A DNA stretch of 64,000 bases from Norana najaformis. Lineage: Eukaryota > Annelida > Clitellata > Crassiclitellata > Hormogastridae. Positions 46,801 through 57,404 of this stretch are shown here, in pieces (the first letter of the stretch is position 1; each line of letters starts with the position of its first letter). The notes under the pieces are model-generated. The model was not told the origin of the DNA. It saw only the letters and a list, made by a program, of their open reading frames with translations, and made no database searches. Position numbers and translations under genes: made by a program. The stretch spans positions 13,834,355 through 13,898,354 of the forward strand of contig OZ029918.1 in NCBI GenBank assembly GCA_964023275.1. Direction: 5' to 3'.

Positions 46801-49635
46801 GTGGGCACGACATAGCCAAACATGGTCAAAATGAATGACAATGGAAAACAAAGCAATACTAACAATACAGTTCTGTTTAACAGTTTTGCATTTCTTCACT
46901 CAAGCAACATCAATTTAGTACTTGCATTTTCTATACACAGAAAAAAGTAAAATGATGTACGGTTTTCCTTTCGAAGGATTGTTGTTTTAGGGTTTGTGCT
47001 TTGTCAAAAGATCAGCTCCAGGCCCAAGCATCAAATACCCTGGACCCGCACTATAACATCGGATAAGATAATGGTAACATCCCTGAACTGGGTTTCATTG
47101 CATGCAGTCCGTGACCTAGGCGTTCTCCTAGACGAGGAACTATCAATGGTGGCACGTCAATTCTCTTTGCAGGACGTGCTTCTATGAACTGTGTCAGATT
47201 AGGTTTATATGGCAAAATTTGTCTCATGAAGCAGCCGTCACTCTTGTCCATTCGTTTATCATGACGCATAATTCATTCCTTGTAGGCCTGCCTAAGTTCC
47301 ATATCCACCAACTTCAATCTCTCCTCAGCTGCACCACCAGCATCATCGCCAAACTGTCCAAATTCTCGCACATTTCAACCTACATGTGTGAAACTTTCCA
47401 CTGGCTTCCTGTTGAAAGGAGAATTCAGTTTAAAATACTCCTCAAAGACAGGGCCTAGATTGCCAGTTCAGCTCCGGATTATACCAGGGAGCTTCTCATG
47501 CCAGTGACGAGTCATCCAGGCCGACAAAGGTTGCAATCAGCAACACAGTTACTGTAGCTCACTGTCCCGCACTCTAGCATAACGGCATGGGCGGGCCGCG
47601 CTTTCTCCTCCATGGGACTGTCTCTCTGAAACAGTCTGCCACTGGACATATGATCTTGCCTCTTCAACAGTCCAGGAAACATTCTCTGCCCACCTTAAGA
47701 CACACCTTTTTAGAGACCTCAAGGTGGCCATGCTGTACCATTCTTATGAGTTACTTAAAAAGTGCTATGTAAGTTTTTGGATACATACATACATACATAC
47801 ATACAGGATTTGGGATCCACATTAGGCACTGTACTAAGGCAAGGACTGTGTTAAACTGAAATGGTATTATGTGACCATGCACATACACATCAATGCAGCA
47901 GTGTATTTGCAGTTTGTAGTCAGCTAGCAAAAGCATTAGAACTTGGCAGGGTCACAAAATGAGTCTACAAGGTACTCACCACAGGCATCCTTGCACTTGT
48001 AAAAGCTGCCAGAATATTTCATTTAATTCAAAATTGCATTATGGAATGGAAGCAATTTTAAAATAAATTCTGCTAAATGCTTTGTATTCGTTGTTTTGAC
48101 TTTCTGTTTTTGAGCACCAAGAACTCAGGCTGTGTGTATGGAATGTCCGAATATCGTAGATAAGTTTATGTGGTGTTAATTATTTTAGATCAATAAGGTA
48201 TCCATACAACACCTTAATATCAGCTTTTATTTGAAAGACACAATACACAAAGAAATTTTTACTTTATTTGGACATTTAATTCAAGCACATAAACTAGTCT
48301 AGTCTAGGTTTTCTTAACAAAGTCGGTGAGCTGTGTTTGCTTCTTGCTGCTGTTCTGCTTTTGCTTAACAAATTGTAAGGCCACATAACTGCATGATTTT
48401 CACAGGCTCGATATCTTGTGTCTTGAACCATCTCTAAGCCAGTAACAGCAGCAACTGATGTTGGAACATTATCCACTTTTTCATCTTCTTTCTTCTCTTA
48501 CATTACATATGTCAAACAGTATAGATCTAGCAATCGTCCTTAGAGACTTAAACAAGTATTACTGATGATGCAACCATGCAAACAGCGATGATGTAATAAC
48601 AAAATCTTGCACATCCCTTGGGGATTTTTGCATTATCGCAACTCTTATAAAAAAAAACTACATCAACGCTTTTGACTAGCTAACATGGTATACTAGACAA
48701 CAATTCTAATTCCTTGACTTGCAGTGCCAACATTTGATTGCCAAGTCCTACTACACAAGACCAGAAGTTAACTGTACTCCACCTCTTGTTCTGGAATAGG
48801 TTTCCTGGTAATCTCAGGCAAAAACTTCAAAATCTTTCTGAGCATTGCCTGCCTTCAAACAACACACAGTACCTCATCTCATTACATTACCAAAACTCAG
48901 TGTCAATGTCTACTACAACTTAGAACTCTCAGACTTGATTAGTCTGAATGCCAATGCAAAAGTGGGCTTCTCTGCTGCAGCTTTTGTGGAGCACTGAGAA
49001 ATTAAGAGACATCATATTACCAGTACAGGATGTTAAAGCTGTGTCACAAGACCTTTACTAAAACATCGAACTGATACAGCTTGCACAAATGTAAAGCTTT
49101 CCTCAATTATTATGAAACTCTCTTCCTGTTATTTTATTAAACCTACTACCTGTAAGTCGTTTTAAATTCAACTTAAACATTACTTGTTTAGTTTGAATAA
49201 TCACTGACAGTGAGGACTGTGTTCATAATTTTCGCACGGTGCATCTGTTTTAGTTGCAGTATTTCTTGCTGTTTAAGACAAAAAAACACAACTCATAAGC
49301 TTGTAAATTAAACAAGCCACACATACTATAATGCAAATAATCACAGGTACAGGGACAATTCTTAGGTTTGTCCAATGGACACCACAACATTAGCACACAA
49401 GTTTCATTTAAAAAATTCAATGCCTATAGCTGTTATTGGTGATTCATTATTGTAAATGGCTCGATCAATCAAAAGTACATATTGAGCTAAATCTGGTTAC
49501 ATTGCATTTTTCAACATGGTCGTTGGTAAGCGTGCCATTCTTCACAAGCCTCGTCCAGAAATTCTCATCAATGTTGATTTTCTGCATCAGTTCTTTTCGA
49601 CTGAACTTGAGTATGTTGACCAAAGATTCATGCAT
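43410..49635 (-). CDS. CARD plus coiled-coil protein, three exons, 248 aa
   Basis: Minus-strand exons 49640-49501 (ATG at 49635-49633), 46513-46345 and 43852-43410 join in phase (0, then 1). Residues 1-90 form a caspase-recruitment domain: [16 protein letters not shown] (helices 1-2), [20 protein letters not shown], then [19 protein letters not shown] and [17 protein letters not shown], the last with the typical closing helices. Residues about 108-235 are a charged coiled coil ([20 protein letters not shown] and following heptads). The layout recalls CARD9/CARMA adaptors, but the chain is far shorter. The third exon reaches TAG at 43410-43412 and AATAAA lies at 43309-43304 on this strand, so the gene may be complete. 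A strong donor GTAAGT at 43429 inside the last exon allows a longer form whose next exon I could not find. An upstream coding exon is also possible, because the first exon has an acceptor five bases before the ATG. Confidence 0.75.
44285..45480 (+). mobile_element. CR1/L2-type LINE fragment
   Basis: Frames in sequence read [44 protein letters not shown] (YADD box), [20 protein letters not shown], then LHWLPV-type and [15 protein letters not shown]. Several frameshifts and stops. Lies in intron 2 of the CARD gene. Confidence 0.75.
46345..46513 (-). CDS. CARD gene exon 2 (CARD helices 4-6)
   Basis: Acceptor CTCTTCTAG, first base of exon 46513; donor GTTTGA at 46344. Fifty-six codons plus one base: [20 protein letters not shown] then [16 protein letters not shown]. 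The LLDxxERR...F..FC.AL..T pattern is the CARD C-terminal signature. Confidence 0.82.
47060..47810 (+). mobile_element. LINE fragment (RT C-terminus), CR1/L2-like
   Basis: [47 protein letters not shown], then SLWNSLP-like and [10 protein letters not shown]-like stretches in shifting frames, ending at a (ATAC)n repeat near 47787-47805. In intron 1 of the CARD gene. Confidence 0.65.
47820..49450. other. Intron 1 of the CARD gene, no exon seen
   Basis: AT-rich; short frames only. Confidence 0.4.
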
Positions 49636-49640
49636 TTTTC
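49501..49640 (-). CDS. CARD gene exon 1 (CARD helices 1-3)
   Basis: Acceptor TTCTTTAG (AG at 49642-49641), ATG at 49635, donor GTAACC at 49500. The 45 codons end ...DHVEKCN in phase 0, at a conserved position inside the CARD between the GTLT turn and the next helix. Confidence 0.75.
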
Positions 49641-49999
49641 CTAAAGAACAAAGCCTTCAATTATTTTCTTGCAGTTAAACCAGCACAGACAATATCCATG
49701 GTACTGAAGCAAGACTTAAACCCTTTTTGATGAACCACTCTAACAGCCCTCTTACGGAAAAACAGTGCAGCTTAGGGAAAAGAGCTCCTTACCCACTTCC
49801 TGTAACAGGCAAAATCTAAAATGTGGGTGCATCAGACCATAAAGTTAAGAAGACACAGAAATACTGCACCTAGTAAACAGTCATGTTTAAACACTATCAC
49901 TGACCAGATTAGAACTGCAGAAAGGTAAAACAACACACAAGTCTCAAGTAATTTTAAAACAAAACCCTGCCTGTGAAATCTGGTTAAATTTTACATCAT

Positions 50000-50323
50000 G
50001 GGGTTGTCCATAAAAGACGTTCAAAAAAATTACCTCACTTTGGACCCCCTTTCTCCCTGTCCACATTTGGCATTAACTTCCCTCCCCCTTTGTAGGCATC
50101 CACACTCTGCACTCCACTGCCAACTGAACAAGAAAATGAACTCGAAAACACAAGCAGTGCAAAGAATGTTTTGCTTATTGAAAAGCACCTTATTTAAAAG
50201 GTCTATAAGTACATACTGTTTAAAGTAAATGTACTTGAAACAGTTTAAGCATCATCATTTCCCCTTGTCTGCATTTGTAAAACACTCTTCTCCCTCTTTG
50301 TGGAAATTCTTAATGGACAACCC
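50000..50323. mobile_element. MITE, related family, both tips present
   Basis: Tips GGGGTTGTCCATAAAAGACG and, inverted, GGGTTGTCCATTAAGAAT at 50306-50323. Internal TGTCCACATTTGGCATTAAC is shared with 62195-62215. Only the outer part resembles the other copies. Confidence 0.55.
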
Positions 50324-50329
50324 ACATGA

Positions 50330-51110
50330 CCTAATCTGAATTACTTCGCGTTTTCACAAAAATAAACATATTACAAGTCGGTACTCAGTAACTACTTGAT
50401 ATTATAGAAATAGTCCTTGGATCAAAATTTTCATAAATGTGATAAATTCTGAAGGTGTGGTCAGGTAGGTCAGCTGATTATGCATTTACTGCATGCCTCT
50501 ATTAACAGTACTCATCAGAAATGTGGTTCTCAGGTTGATGAACCCTTTGGCTAAATTACAAATGCAACAACCTCAATCCAACAACTGGTGAACTCTTTCT
50601 GGTAAAACTGTATTTCAGCAAAATATTTCTGCAAAACTTATTCCCTGCGATAACGTGCCATGTCATACTCAACATAATTTATTAACTTCAGTGATGTAAT
50701 GCCTCGAAGCTTGGCCTCAGCCTTGAGGCCAAATTTGGTGGACGGCTTGGCATCATGAAGGGCAGCATCGGCCGGCCTGGTGGAACACCAGAAACTGTAA
50801 TAGTTACCAGCAAAATGTACAACGCCCCTTCGAGACTCAACAGAGGCACGGTAATAAGCTTCACGGAAAGTTCGTAACTCTATAAACTGTCACCTAAACC
50901 TAAACTGTTAAGACCAAAACAATTAATTACTTTTGATACTTTCGAGAGAAAAAAACTGTATCAGCCTAACAAAATCATCCAAAATACAGATCGCAGCTGC
51001 ATATCTTTGCGTTTTATTCTAATCTCCAGTTGCTTCTCATTTTCCAGAATATTTTCGATTTTCCACACAGCTTGCAGCCCAAAATTCTATTTATAGAGAA
51101 ATCGAAAGTC
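50330..51110. other. Region upstream of the CARD gene, no exon seen
   Basis: A 5' non-coding exon is expected between 49643 and about 51000 but could not be placed. Confidence 0.35.
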
Positions 51111-51112
51111 GT

Positions 51113-51129
51113 GCAAATGGTTAAATTTC
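51113..51129. repeat. LINE target-site duplication, copy 1
   Basis: GCAAATGGTTAAATTTC, identical to 52214-52230. Confidence 0.85.
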
Positions 51130-52213
51130 ATCATCATCATCAACAACCGTGGGCTCAATGCCCGTAGGTGTCCGATGCCCGTTTCACAATGTGTCTCCAC
51201 TCGATTCTGTTTTGAGCCGCATGTCCCAGTCTCTGCAAGTCCGCGCCACACCACTCCTCAATGTCATCCACCCACTCTCGATGTGGTCTGCCTCTCTTGT
51301 TCGTACCTTCCATAATTCCAAACATCAGAGTCTTAATATTTCTGTCATCCTTCATTCTACAGATATGTCCAAACAATCCAAGTTTTCGCTGAATAACCTT
51401 CTGCAGTAGATTCTCGGTTATAGCCACTCTTTCGTAAACCTCTTCATTCCTAATCTTCTGAGTCCATCCGATCCTTAGGATTTTTCTGTAACATTTTCTC
51501 TCAAATGCCAAGACTCTCCGTCGTGAGTCTTTTGTCAGGACCCATGTCTCACATCCATACATCATGGTGCTAAATACACATGTCTTTAATACCTCCAGTT
51601 TTGTTTTCATGCTGATTGCTCTGCTCTTCCAAGTTTTATCCATTGCTTTCAACACTGCTATTCCCCTCGCTATTCGTATCTTTATTTCACTTTTGCAATC
51701 TAGGTCATATGTCATATTACTTCCAAGATAAGTGAACCTCTCTACATTCTCCAGCTGCATTCTTTCAACCACTATCTGCTGGGTGATGTTTTTGTCGCCA
51801 AATACCATTGTTTTTGTCTTATCAAAGTTCATGTACAGTCCATATTTCTTTGCTTCTTCATTCAGCATTCGTATTGTGCACTCCAGCTCTGTAGGTCCCT
51901 CCTCCAATATGTCCACATCATCTGCAAAACGTAAATTGTTTATGCATATTCCCTGAACTGATATTCCTTTGCTCTTGACCCTGTCCATTGCTCTTTCCAA
52001 ATCTGTTATAAACACCATGGGCGATATTGGATCGCCCTGTCTCATACCCCTGTTGGTTCTAAACCACGGTCCCAACTTGCCACATGTCCTGACCGCCGCT
52101 TGTGAAGTACCATTTATGTCTCGTAACAACTGAATCAGTTTGTTGTCAACCCCATACGATTGTAGAACGGCCCATGTCACGTTCTGGTCTACACTGTCAA
52201 ATGCCTTCTTAAA
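51130..52213 (-). mobile_element. RTE-type LINE, 5'-truncated, with target-site duplication
   Basis: One long open frame on the minus strand (52213 to 51155) starts within the RT domain: FKKAFDSVDQN, then GMRQGDPISPMVF, then LRFADDVDIL (the FADD catalytic box), then TTMMYGCETWVLTKDSRR and WVDDIEEWCGADLQRLGHAA. Flanks carry GCAAATGGTTAAATTTC at 51113-51129 and 52214-52230. The 3' end has a short (ATC)n repeat, usual for RTE. The frame is still open over about 350 codons, so the insertion is fairly young. Confidence 0.88.
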
Positions 52214-52230
52214 GCAAATGGTTAAATTTC
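52214..52230. repeat. LINE target-site duplication, copy 2
   Basis: GCAAATGGTTAAATTTC, identical to 51113-51129. Confidence 0.85.
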
Positions 52231-52339
52231 TGGTTTAAAAATTGAAGTGTGGCGACACCTGTGTGGTAGCTAGTAAACGCGTTTATAAAAATAATGTAGC
52301 TATACATGCACTCTTAAACGGTATCGTACTCATAAGCTC

Positions 52340-52625
52340 GAGACTTCCACAGCGCCCAACGAAAGCTAAGTTGCGGGAACCAGCTTATTCACAGGCGCTC
52401 AGTCAAAACAAAATAGATAGGCAGGAAGGGTTCGGTTCCAGGTCAAGATCCGGGAGTCAGGCAGGTAGTCATGCGGTTATGGTGGATGGTGTTTGGAATT
52501 GAACCGGAAAGTGAGATAAGGGGAAGAGGAATAACCAAGACAGGATTTGTGCAAGAGGAGGGTTTTCAGTTTGAGTGAAAGACTTGAGCTGAAATGGCAA
52601 GAGGTGAAGTGCTTGTGAGTTCATC
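52340..52625 (-). mobile_element. LINE tail (family LT), reverse
   Basis: AGCGCCCAACGAAAGCTAAG, TCACAGGCGCTCAGTCAAAA, TTCGGTTCCAGGTCAAGATC, then TTTTCAGTTTGAGTGAAAGA. Just outside the left end of the P-type element. Confidence 0.6.
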
Positions 52626-52796
52626 CTCCGCTGAAGAAAAGGTTTGATCTGCCAAATGGTCGCTTGCTTTGGCGACCGCAGACATCAATGACGTGCAGTG
52701 CAAGTTCATTTGACATGCAGCGTTACATACGTCTCCTCACTGTCTGCTCCATGATGAAGTCCCGGCCAATGTCGCCAATCACAGCAACAATAGACG

Positions 52797-52805
52797 GGTT
52801 TAACT
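52797..52805. repeat. Target-site duplication, left copy (GGTTTAACT)
   Basis: Identical to 60400-60408. The duplication is 8 or 9 bp depending on where the element tip is placed. Confidence 0.8.
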
Positions 52806-52838
52806 CATAGACATCATGTATATTAATTAGACTGCTGA
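52806..52838. repeat. Left terminal inverted repeat of the P-type element
   Basis: 33 bp starting CATAGACATC and ending TTAGACTGCTGA; inverted partner at 60367-60399, two mismatches. Confidence 0.85.
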
Positions 52839-53204
52839 ACGCTTGGGTCTGGCCGAGCTGCAACTGACGCAAAGACATTCAGGGAATTGTGGGTAAACAT
52901 CTGGCAGAAAGCAACTGAATGCTCATTACCGTTTTAAGTTTAAAGAATAAATTTAGCAACCTCATCCCCTTTATTTTAAACTTATAATTTATTAAGCAGG
53001 TCTACTGTAACTATAACAAGTTCACTAGCGTGAATTATTGTACTTAATGTACAAGTTTGATTGTCGAAAGCGAAATATTGCTTGAGGTTCGGCACAGTTC
53101 TATAAGGCCACTAACTTCATTGCCCTACATCTTCGCGAGGATGCCGGTTCGCGTACCGACTGTGGGCTGGCTATAGGGTAACAGATTTGGATCTCAGGCT
53201 ACCA

Positions 53205-53285
53205 CGGCCGTACAACCCTTAAATGGCGTGTAACCATTCAAACGGGCAGCGTTGGTGACGGATCTCCCCTATAAATTCTCTCAAA
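53205..53285. repeat. Repeat shared with 24000-24115, inside the P-type element
   Basis: CCCTTAAATGGCGTGTAACC, ATTCAAACGGGCAGCG, GGATCTCCCCTATAAATT. Lies in the 3' non-coding part of the P-type element. Confidence 0.5.
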
Positions 53286-53813
53286 ATGAATATCAGAGTT
53301 GAATCAATACTATAGACAAATGTATACATTTTGCTGTGTGTGTTTCTTAAATTTGGTCACTTCATGCCTTGAGGTGAAATGAGCCAGACCTATACATAAT
53401 GTCATAGGTAAGAATTACTTCATACAATGCTGACACTTTAGTTTGCTGTTTTGGTTATCCTAAAATCAAAATTTAAGGACTTTAATTAAATCACAAGTGT
53501 TTTCTGACTGTTTCTTTGGTCATAACAGCAGTTTTAATCACAAGCAACAAAAATCAAGTTAATAGAAATTCTGAACTTCTTGATACCAACTTATATATAC
53601 ATGTACATACACAACAGTAATTTGCAAAGATAACAAACATGAAAAAGGAATCTCAGAAAGCTATAATTATACATGTTCTATACAAAAGCTGAAAACACGG
53701 ACAAACAGTGACTGAAAGGCAAAGAACTTCTGGGTAAGCCGAACGAGCTGGCATTAAACATTTAAGAATACTAGCCCTTCAAACAACCAGACGTGAAAGA
53801 ATGACATAAAATT

Positions 53814-54902
53814 TTACTGGTGAGCAAATAATACATTCTTATTGCTGTTAAATCTAAGATTTTTTCCTCTTAATTTATCTGAAAAAATTTTACCCATAGC
53901 ATAAAAACGAATGTTCACATATTCATTGACGACTAAACGTACAAGATTGATAATATGGCTTTCAAAAACATCAAGTACACATGAATGATCATCAGCTGTA
54001 TCCAAGAACAAATGAGAATGCTGTATTCTTTCCAAAACTGCAACCTGCAAAGCAAGGCGCAAATTCCGTTGCTTTGGAACCGAATTACCTGCTCGGCCAC
54101 ACACAAAACGAATACAACGTTCAGTAACATTACATACAGTTACAACTGACTGGCTGGGATACAACAAACCACCAGCATTTTTCCGATTAATCAGTTTGCA
54201 GTTCTCCACAATTTTGGAACTACAAATTAAGGATGATTTGCACCCTGCACATGCAAGTATCTTACACAGTTTGCGAGAAACATATCCAGCTACATAGGTC
54301 ACAATGTTTTCACTGAACTCAGACAATTGAATTTGATTCGGAGTGACACCATAGTCATGATCACTGATATTAATGTCACTTTGGGCCAAACCACATCGTT
54401 TTAAAATCTCTGCAGTAGTCACACAGGCCTCACGGTTTTCAACAACCGCAACTGATGGCAGAAGAACCAAATCCTCCTGAGCAACCACGTTACCAGTGCT
54501 CTTGGCTTTGAGGTCATGCTTCATGAGCAGCTGCCTATAAGCAGCTTGAAACTGACCTGCTGTGGGATTGTTGTTCCATCGCCCACGAGAGCGAACAACA
54601 TTGAACAACAGCTCAATGTGATCCTGACTTAAACGATATGTAGCCAAATATGCCAAAACACCTGTTGACACAAACTCGTCAAACAAGGCAATAACACTAT
54701 TTATTGTAACTAAAAAGCCCAGGACTGCTGTCTTTCTCATGGTCTGATGAAGTGGGAGTCCAAAAAGTTTGAGAGTAGACAAATAAACAACTGTCTGTAA
54801 CAGAAAAGGTCGCCAAAACTGCTCATTGTCACGTCTTAATACAGACTTAAATTCTTTTTCAAACTTATTCTTTGAGTTAAGAATATCAAAAGGTCTGTCA
54901 AT
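53814..54902 (-). CDS. P-type transposase: C-terminal part after the insertion
   Basis: Resumes at VIDRPFDILNSKNKFEKEF. YRLSQDHIELLFNVVRSRG and RWNNNPTAGQFQAAYRQLL form the block with the third catalytic residue (Glu of DHIE) in P-element transposases. A cysteine-bearing C-terminus follows to TAA at 53814. The ORF itself opens further upstream in the inserted DNA (to 54995), so its first residues are not P-derived. Confidence 0.8.
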   Translation of the reverse strand: MDRPFDILNSKNKFEKEFKSVLRRDNEQFWRPFLLQTVVYLSTLKLFGLPLHQTMRKTAVLGFLVTINSVIALFDEFVSTGVLAYLATYRLSQDHIELLFNVVRSRGRWNNNPTAGQFQAAYRQLLMKHDLKAKSTGNVVAQEDLVLLPSVAVVENREACVTTAEILKRCGLAQSDINISDHDYGVTPNQIQLSEFSENIVTYVAGYVSRKLCKILACAGCKSSLICSSKIVENCKLINRKNAGGLLYPSQSVVTVCNVTERCIRFVCGRAGNSVPKQRNLRLALQVAVLERIQHSHLFLDTADDHSCVLDVFESHIINLVRLVVNEYVNIRFYAMGKIFSDKLRGKNLRFNSNKNVLFAHQ

Positions 54903-57404
54903 TACACTGGCCAACAGAAAAATTTTTTTTCTTGTTGCCTTCGGTTTTAGACCTGTTCTTGGGGTAATTTTGGGCGCTGATTCAGAAAATGTCATTGGAT
55001 TGAGTGCATCAGGTCTAGTTTCTCAGATATCGTCGATTTTGTAAAGAAAACCCAGTCCACTCTTTAAACGATGTCTTTGGCAAAACTAAAATGTCATAAT
55101 AAGCTTTATTTATGGCTAATTATAATTCTTGCTGATTCATATAATGCCTACATCCTTATAATGTAAAATCAGCATATCTTGCCGCGTGCTGAGATATTGC
55201 TGATTCAACGAAATAACTATTCCGTAGCCTACAGCTTACTCAGCACTAAATTCGTGGCCTCATTTAGAATTTATTTGTGCTTATACAGCGTTTCATGGTT
55301 TCGAACTATGTAAATAGATTATGCTGAAGTCAGCATTTATAGCCTATATAAACCGCCTCCTGAAAGCTAGAGCAGCCGCAGTCGTCTTAGGGCATATTAA
55401 GAGTTGGTCGCAAGAACAATCTGTGAATGTGAGCATTAAATAACTACATGTTCTTACTATTTTTTAGGTTAGTCATTTAATTCCTCAGATGCGAACATCC
55501 TTAAGGTTATGGCTACTTCCAGACGGAGCTGCATTAACCATCCAGACATATTCTGCTACATTTGTGGGGAATACACACTAAAAGCAAACAGGAAACCGAT
55601 TTCTGAGTTTGTAAAAAGAGCATATGTAGGTTATTTTGGTGTCAAACTTGGAGATCAAGATAAGCAATGGGCTCCTCATACAGTATGCAAAACTTGTATT
55701 GAACAATTGCGCCACTGGACAACTGGAAAGAGAAGCTGCCTGAAATTTGGTGTACCGATGGTTTGGAGGGAACAGATAAACGACTTCGACGACTGTTACT
55801 TTTGTATGGTTAATATCATAGGCATCAATCGAAATAATCGTCACAAGTTGTCTTACCCTGATATACCTTCAGCCAGGAGACCTGTTCCGCATTCGGATAT
55901 TGTACCAGTTCCACCTTTTCACGAACTACCTCAGCTCTCAGACGATGACACTTGCATGTCCAATATCGGACAAGATGACGAAAGTGAAGAAAGTGGGGGC
56001 AGTGACAGTGATTTCCAATCAACTTCACACAGTGAACGTTTTGACCAAAAAGAGTTGAGTGATCTGATCAGGGACTTAAATCTTTCCAAAGAGTCCTCTG
56101 AATTGCTTGCGTCCAGACTAAAGGAAAAGAATGCACTTCAGCCTGGAACGAAAATTACAATTTATAGAAACAGAGAAAAGGATTTGCTGCCATTCTTTAC
56201 CGAAGACAACAACCTAGTATTCTGTAATGACATCAGCAACTTATTGAAGAAAATTGGTCTGTCGGATTACAGCACAGATGAGTGGCGTCTTTTTATCGAC
56301 AGTTCAAAACGTAGTCTGAAATGTGTGCTTTTAAATAACGGCAACAAATTTGGTTCTATTCCAATCGGTCACTCCACCAGGATGAAAGAAGAGTACAATG
56401 CCATCTCTTTAGTACTGGAAAAGATAAAATACAAAGAACATCAATGGGTAATTTGTGTAGACTTGAAGATGGTAAATTTCCTCCTTGGTCAACAAAGTGG
56501 CTACACAAAGTATCCCTGCTTTTTGTGTCTTTGGGACAGTAGAGCCAAGCATGAACATTGGACAAGAAAAGATTGGCCTTCGAGGAAAGACATGGTGGTT
56601 GGAGCTCAAAATGTAATCAAGGAATCTTTGGTGGCACGAGATAGGATCATACTGCCACCACTACATATAAAGCTAGGCCTGATGAAACAATTTGTCAGGG
56701 CTTTGAATAAAGAAGGTTCATGCTTCGAATACATAGTACACAAGTTACCAGGAATTACAATGGAAAAATTGAAGGCTGGAATCTTCGATGGTCCACAGAT
56801 CAGGCAACTTATGAATGACCCACTTTGCATACCATCAATGAATGAAATCGAATCTTGTGCCTGGTCTTCCTTTGTTCTTGTAACAAAAAATTTTCTTGGC
56901 AACAAGAAGGCAGACAATTATGCACAACTAGTAGAGGATATGCTTCTTCATTTCAACAAGCTTGGCTGCAACATGAGCATTAAAGTCCATTATCTCCACA
57001 GTCACTTAGATCGCTTTCCAGAGAATCTTGGTGACTTCAGCGAAGAGCAAGGTGAAAGATTTCACCAAGACATCAAAACAATGGAAAATCGATATCAAGG
57101 AAGATGGGATGCATACATGATGGCAGACCATTGCTGGAATATTATGCGCGATTGTTCCGGGAGATGCCACACTCGGAAATCGTACAAAAGGAGCTTCTTC
57201 GGTGTCGAATGACTTGAAATTTTTATAAAAAACTTGTTCTGTTTGGTATCATATAAGTACAGTTTCAGGTACTACCATTTTCTTTTAAGTATTTGTATTA
57301 TTATGTTTATTTAGTGTATCACATAATAAATTGAGCACTACATAATTATAGCTATAGCCTTATGTTTTATGGGCGAGCAGAGGCAAGGACTGGTATATGA
57401 CATA
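54903..57404 (+). mobile_element. DNA transposon-like insertion inside the P transposase gene
   Basis: About 2.5 kb of foreign DNA interrupts the P coding sequence at the codons for VIDR.FDILN. It carries one intact intronless ORF (55509-57212). The left edge starts TTACACTGGCCAACAG; I see no matching inverted repeat at the right edge. A 28-bp direct repeat of P sequence flanks it (54875-54902 and 57405-57432, two mismatches), longer than cut-and-paste transposases normally leave. Confidence 0.65.
55509..57212 (+). CDS. Intact 567-aa transposase-like protein with N-terminal cysteine pairs
   Basis: Single exon, ATG at 55509, no stop until 57212. Cys16/Cys19 and Cys60/Cys63 (FCYICGEY, HTVCKTCIE) plus FDDCYFC at 93-99 suggest zinc binding near GVPMVWRE. 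An acidic Ser/Asp stretch about 140-180 follows. The second half reads LFIDSSKRSLKCVLLNNGNK, WVICVDLKMVNFLLG, KYPCFLCLWDSRAKHEHW, LPPLHIKLGLMKQFVRAL and FSEEQGERFHQDIKTME. I recognise this as a protein type repeated in many invertebrate genomes, but cannot name its superfamily. Asp in FIDSS, Asp in CVDLK and Glu in EEQGE are inferred, not shown, to be a DDE triad. It lies inside another transposon and is fully open, so it may be the younger of the two. Confidence 0.7.
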   Translation: MATSRRSCINHPDIFCYICGEYTLKANRKPISEFVKRAYVGYFGVKLGDQDKQWAPHTVCKTCIEQLRHWTTGKRSCLKFGVPMVWREQINDFDDCYFCMVNIIGINRNNRHKLSYPDIPSARRPVPHSDIVPVPPFHELPQLSDDDTCMSNIGQDDESEESGGSDSDFQSTSHSERFDQKELSDLIRDLNLSKESSELLASRLKEKNALQPGTKITIYRNREKDLLPFFTEDNNLVFCNDISNLLKKIGLSDYSTDEWRLFIDSSKRSLKCVLLNNGNKFGSIPIGHSTRMKEEYNAISLVLEKIKYKEHQWVICVDLKMVNFLLGQQSGYTKYPCFLCLWDSRAKHEHWTRKDWPSRKDMVVGAQNVIKESLVARDRIILPPLHIKLGLMKQFVRALNKEGSCFEYIVHKLPGITMEKLKAGIFDGPQIRQLMNDPLCIPSMNEIESCAWSSFVLVTKNFLGNKKADNYAQLVEDMLLHFNKLGCNMSIKVHYLHSHLDRFPENLGDFSEEQGERFHQDIKTMENRYQGRWDAYMMADHCWNIMRDCSGRCHTRKSYKRSFFGVE

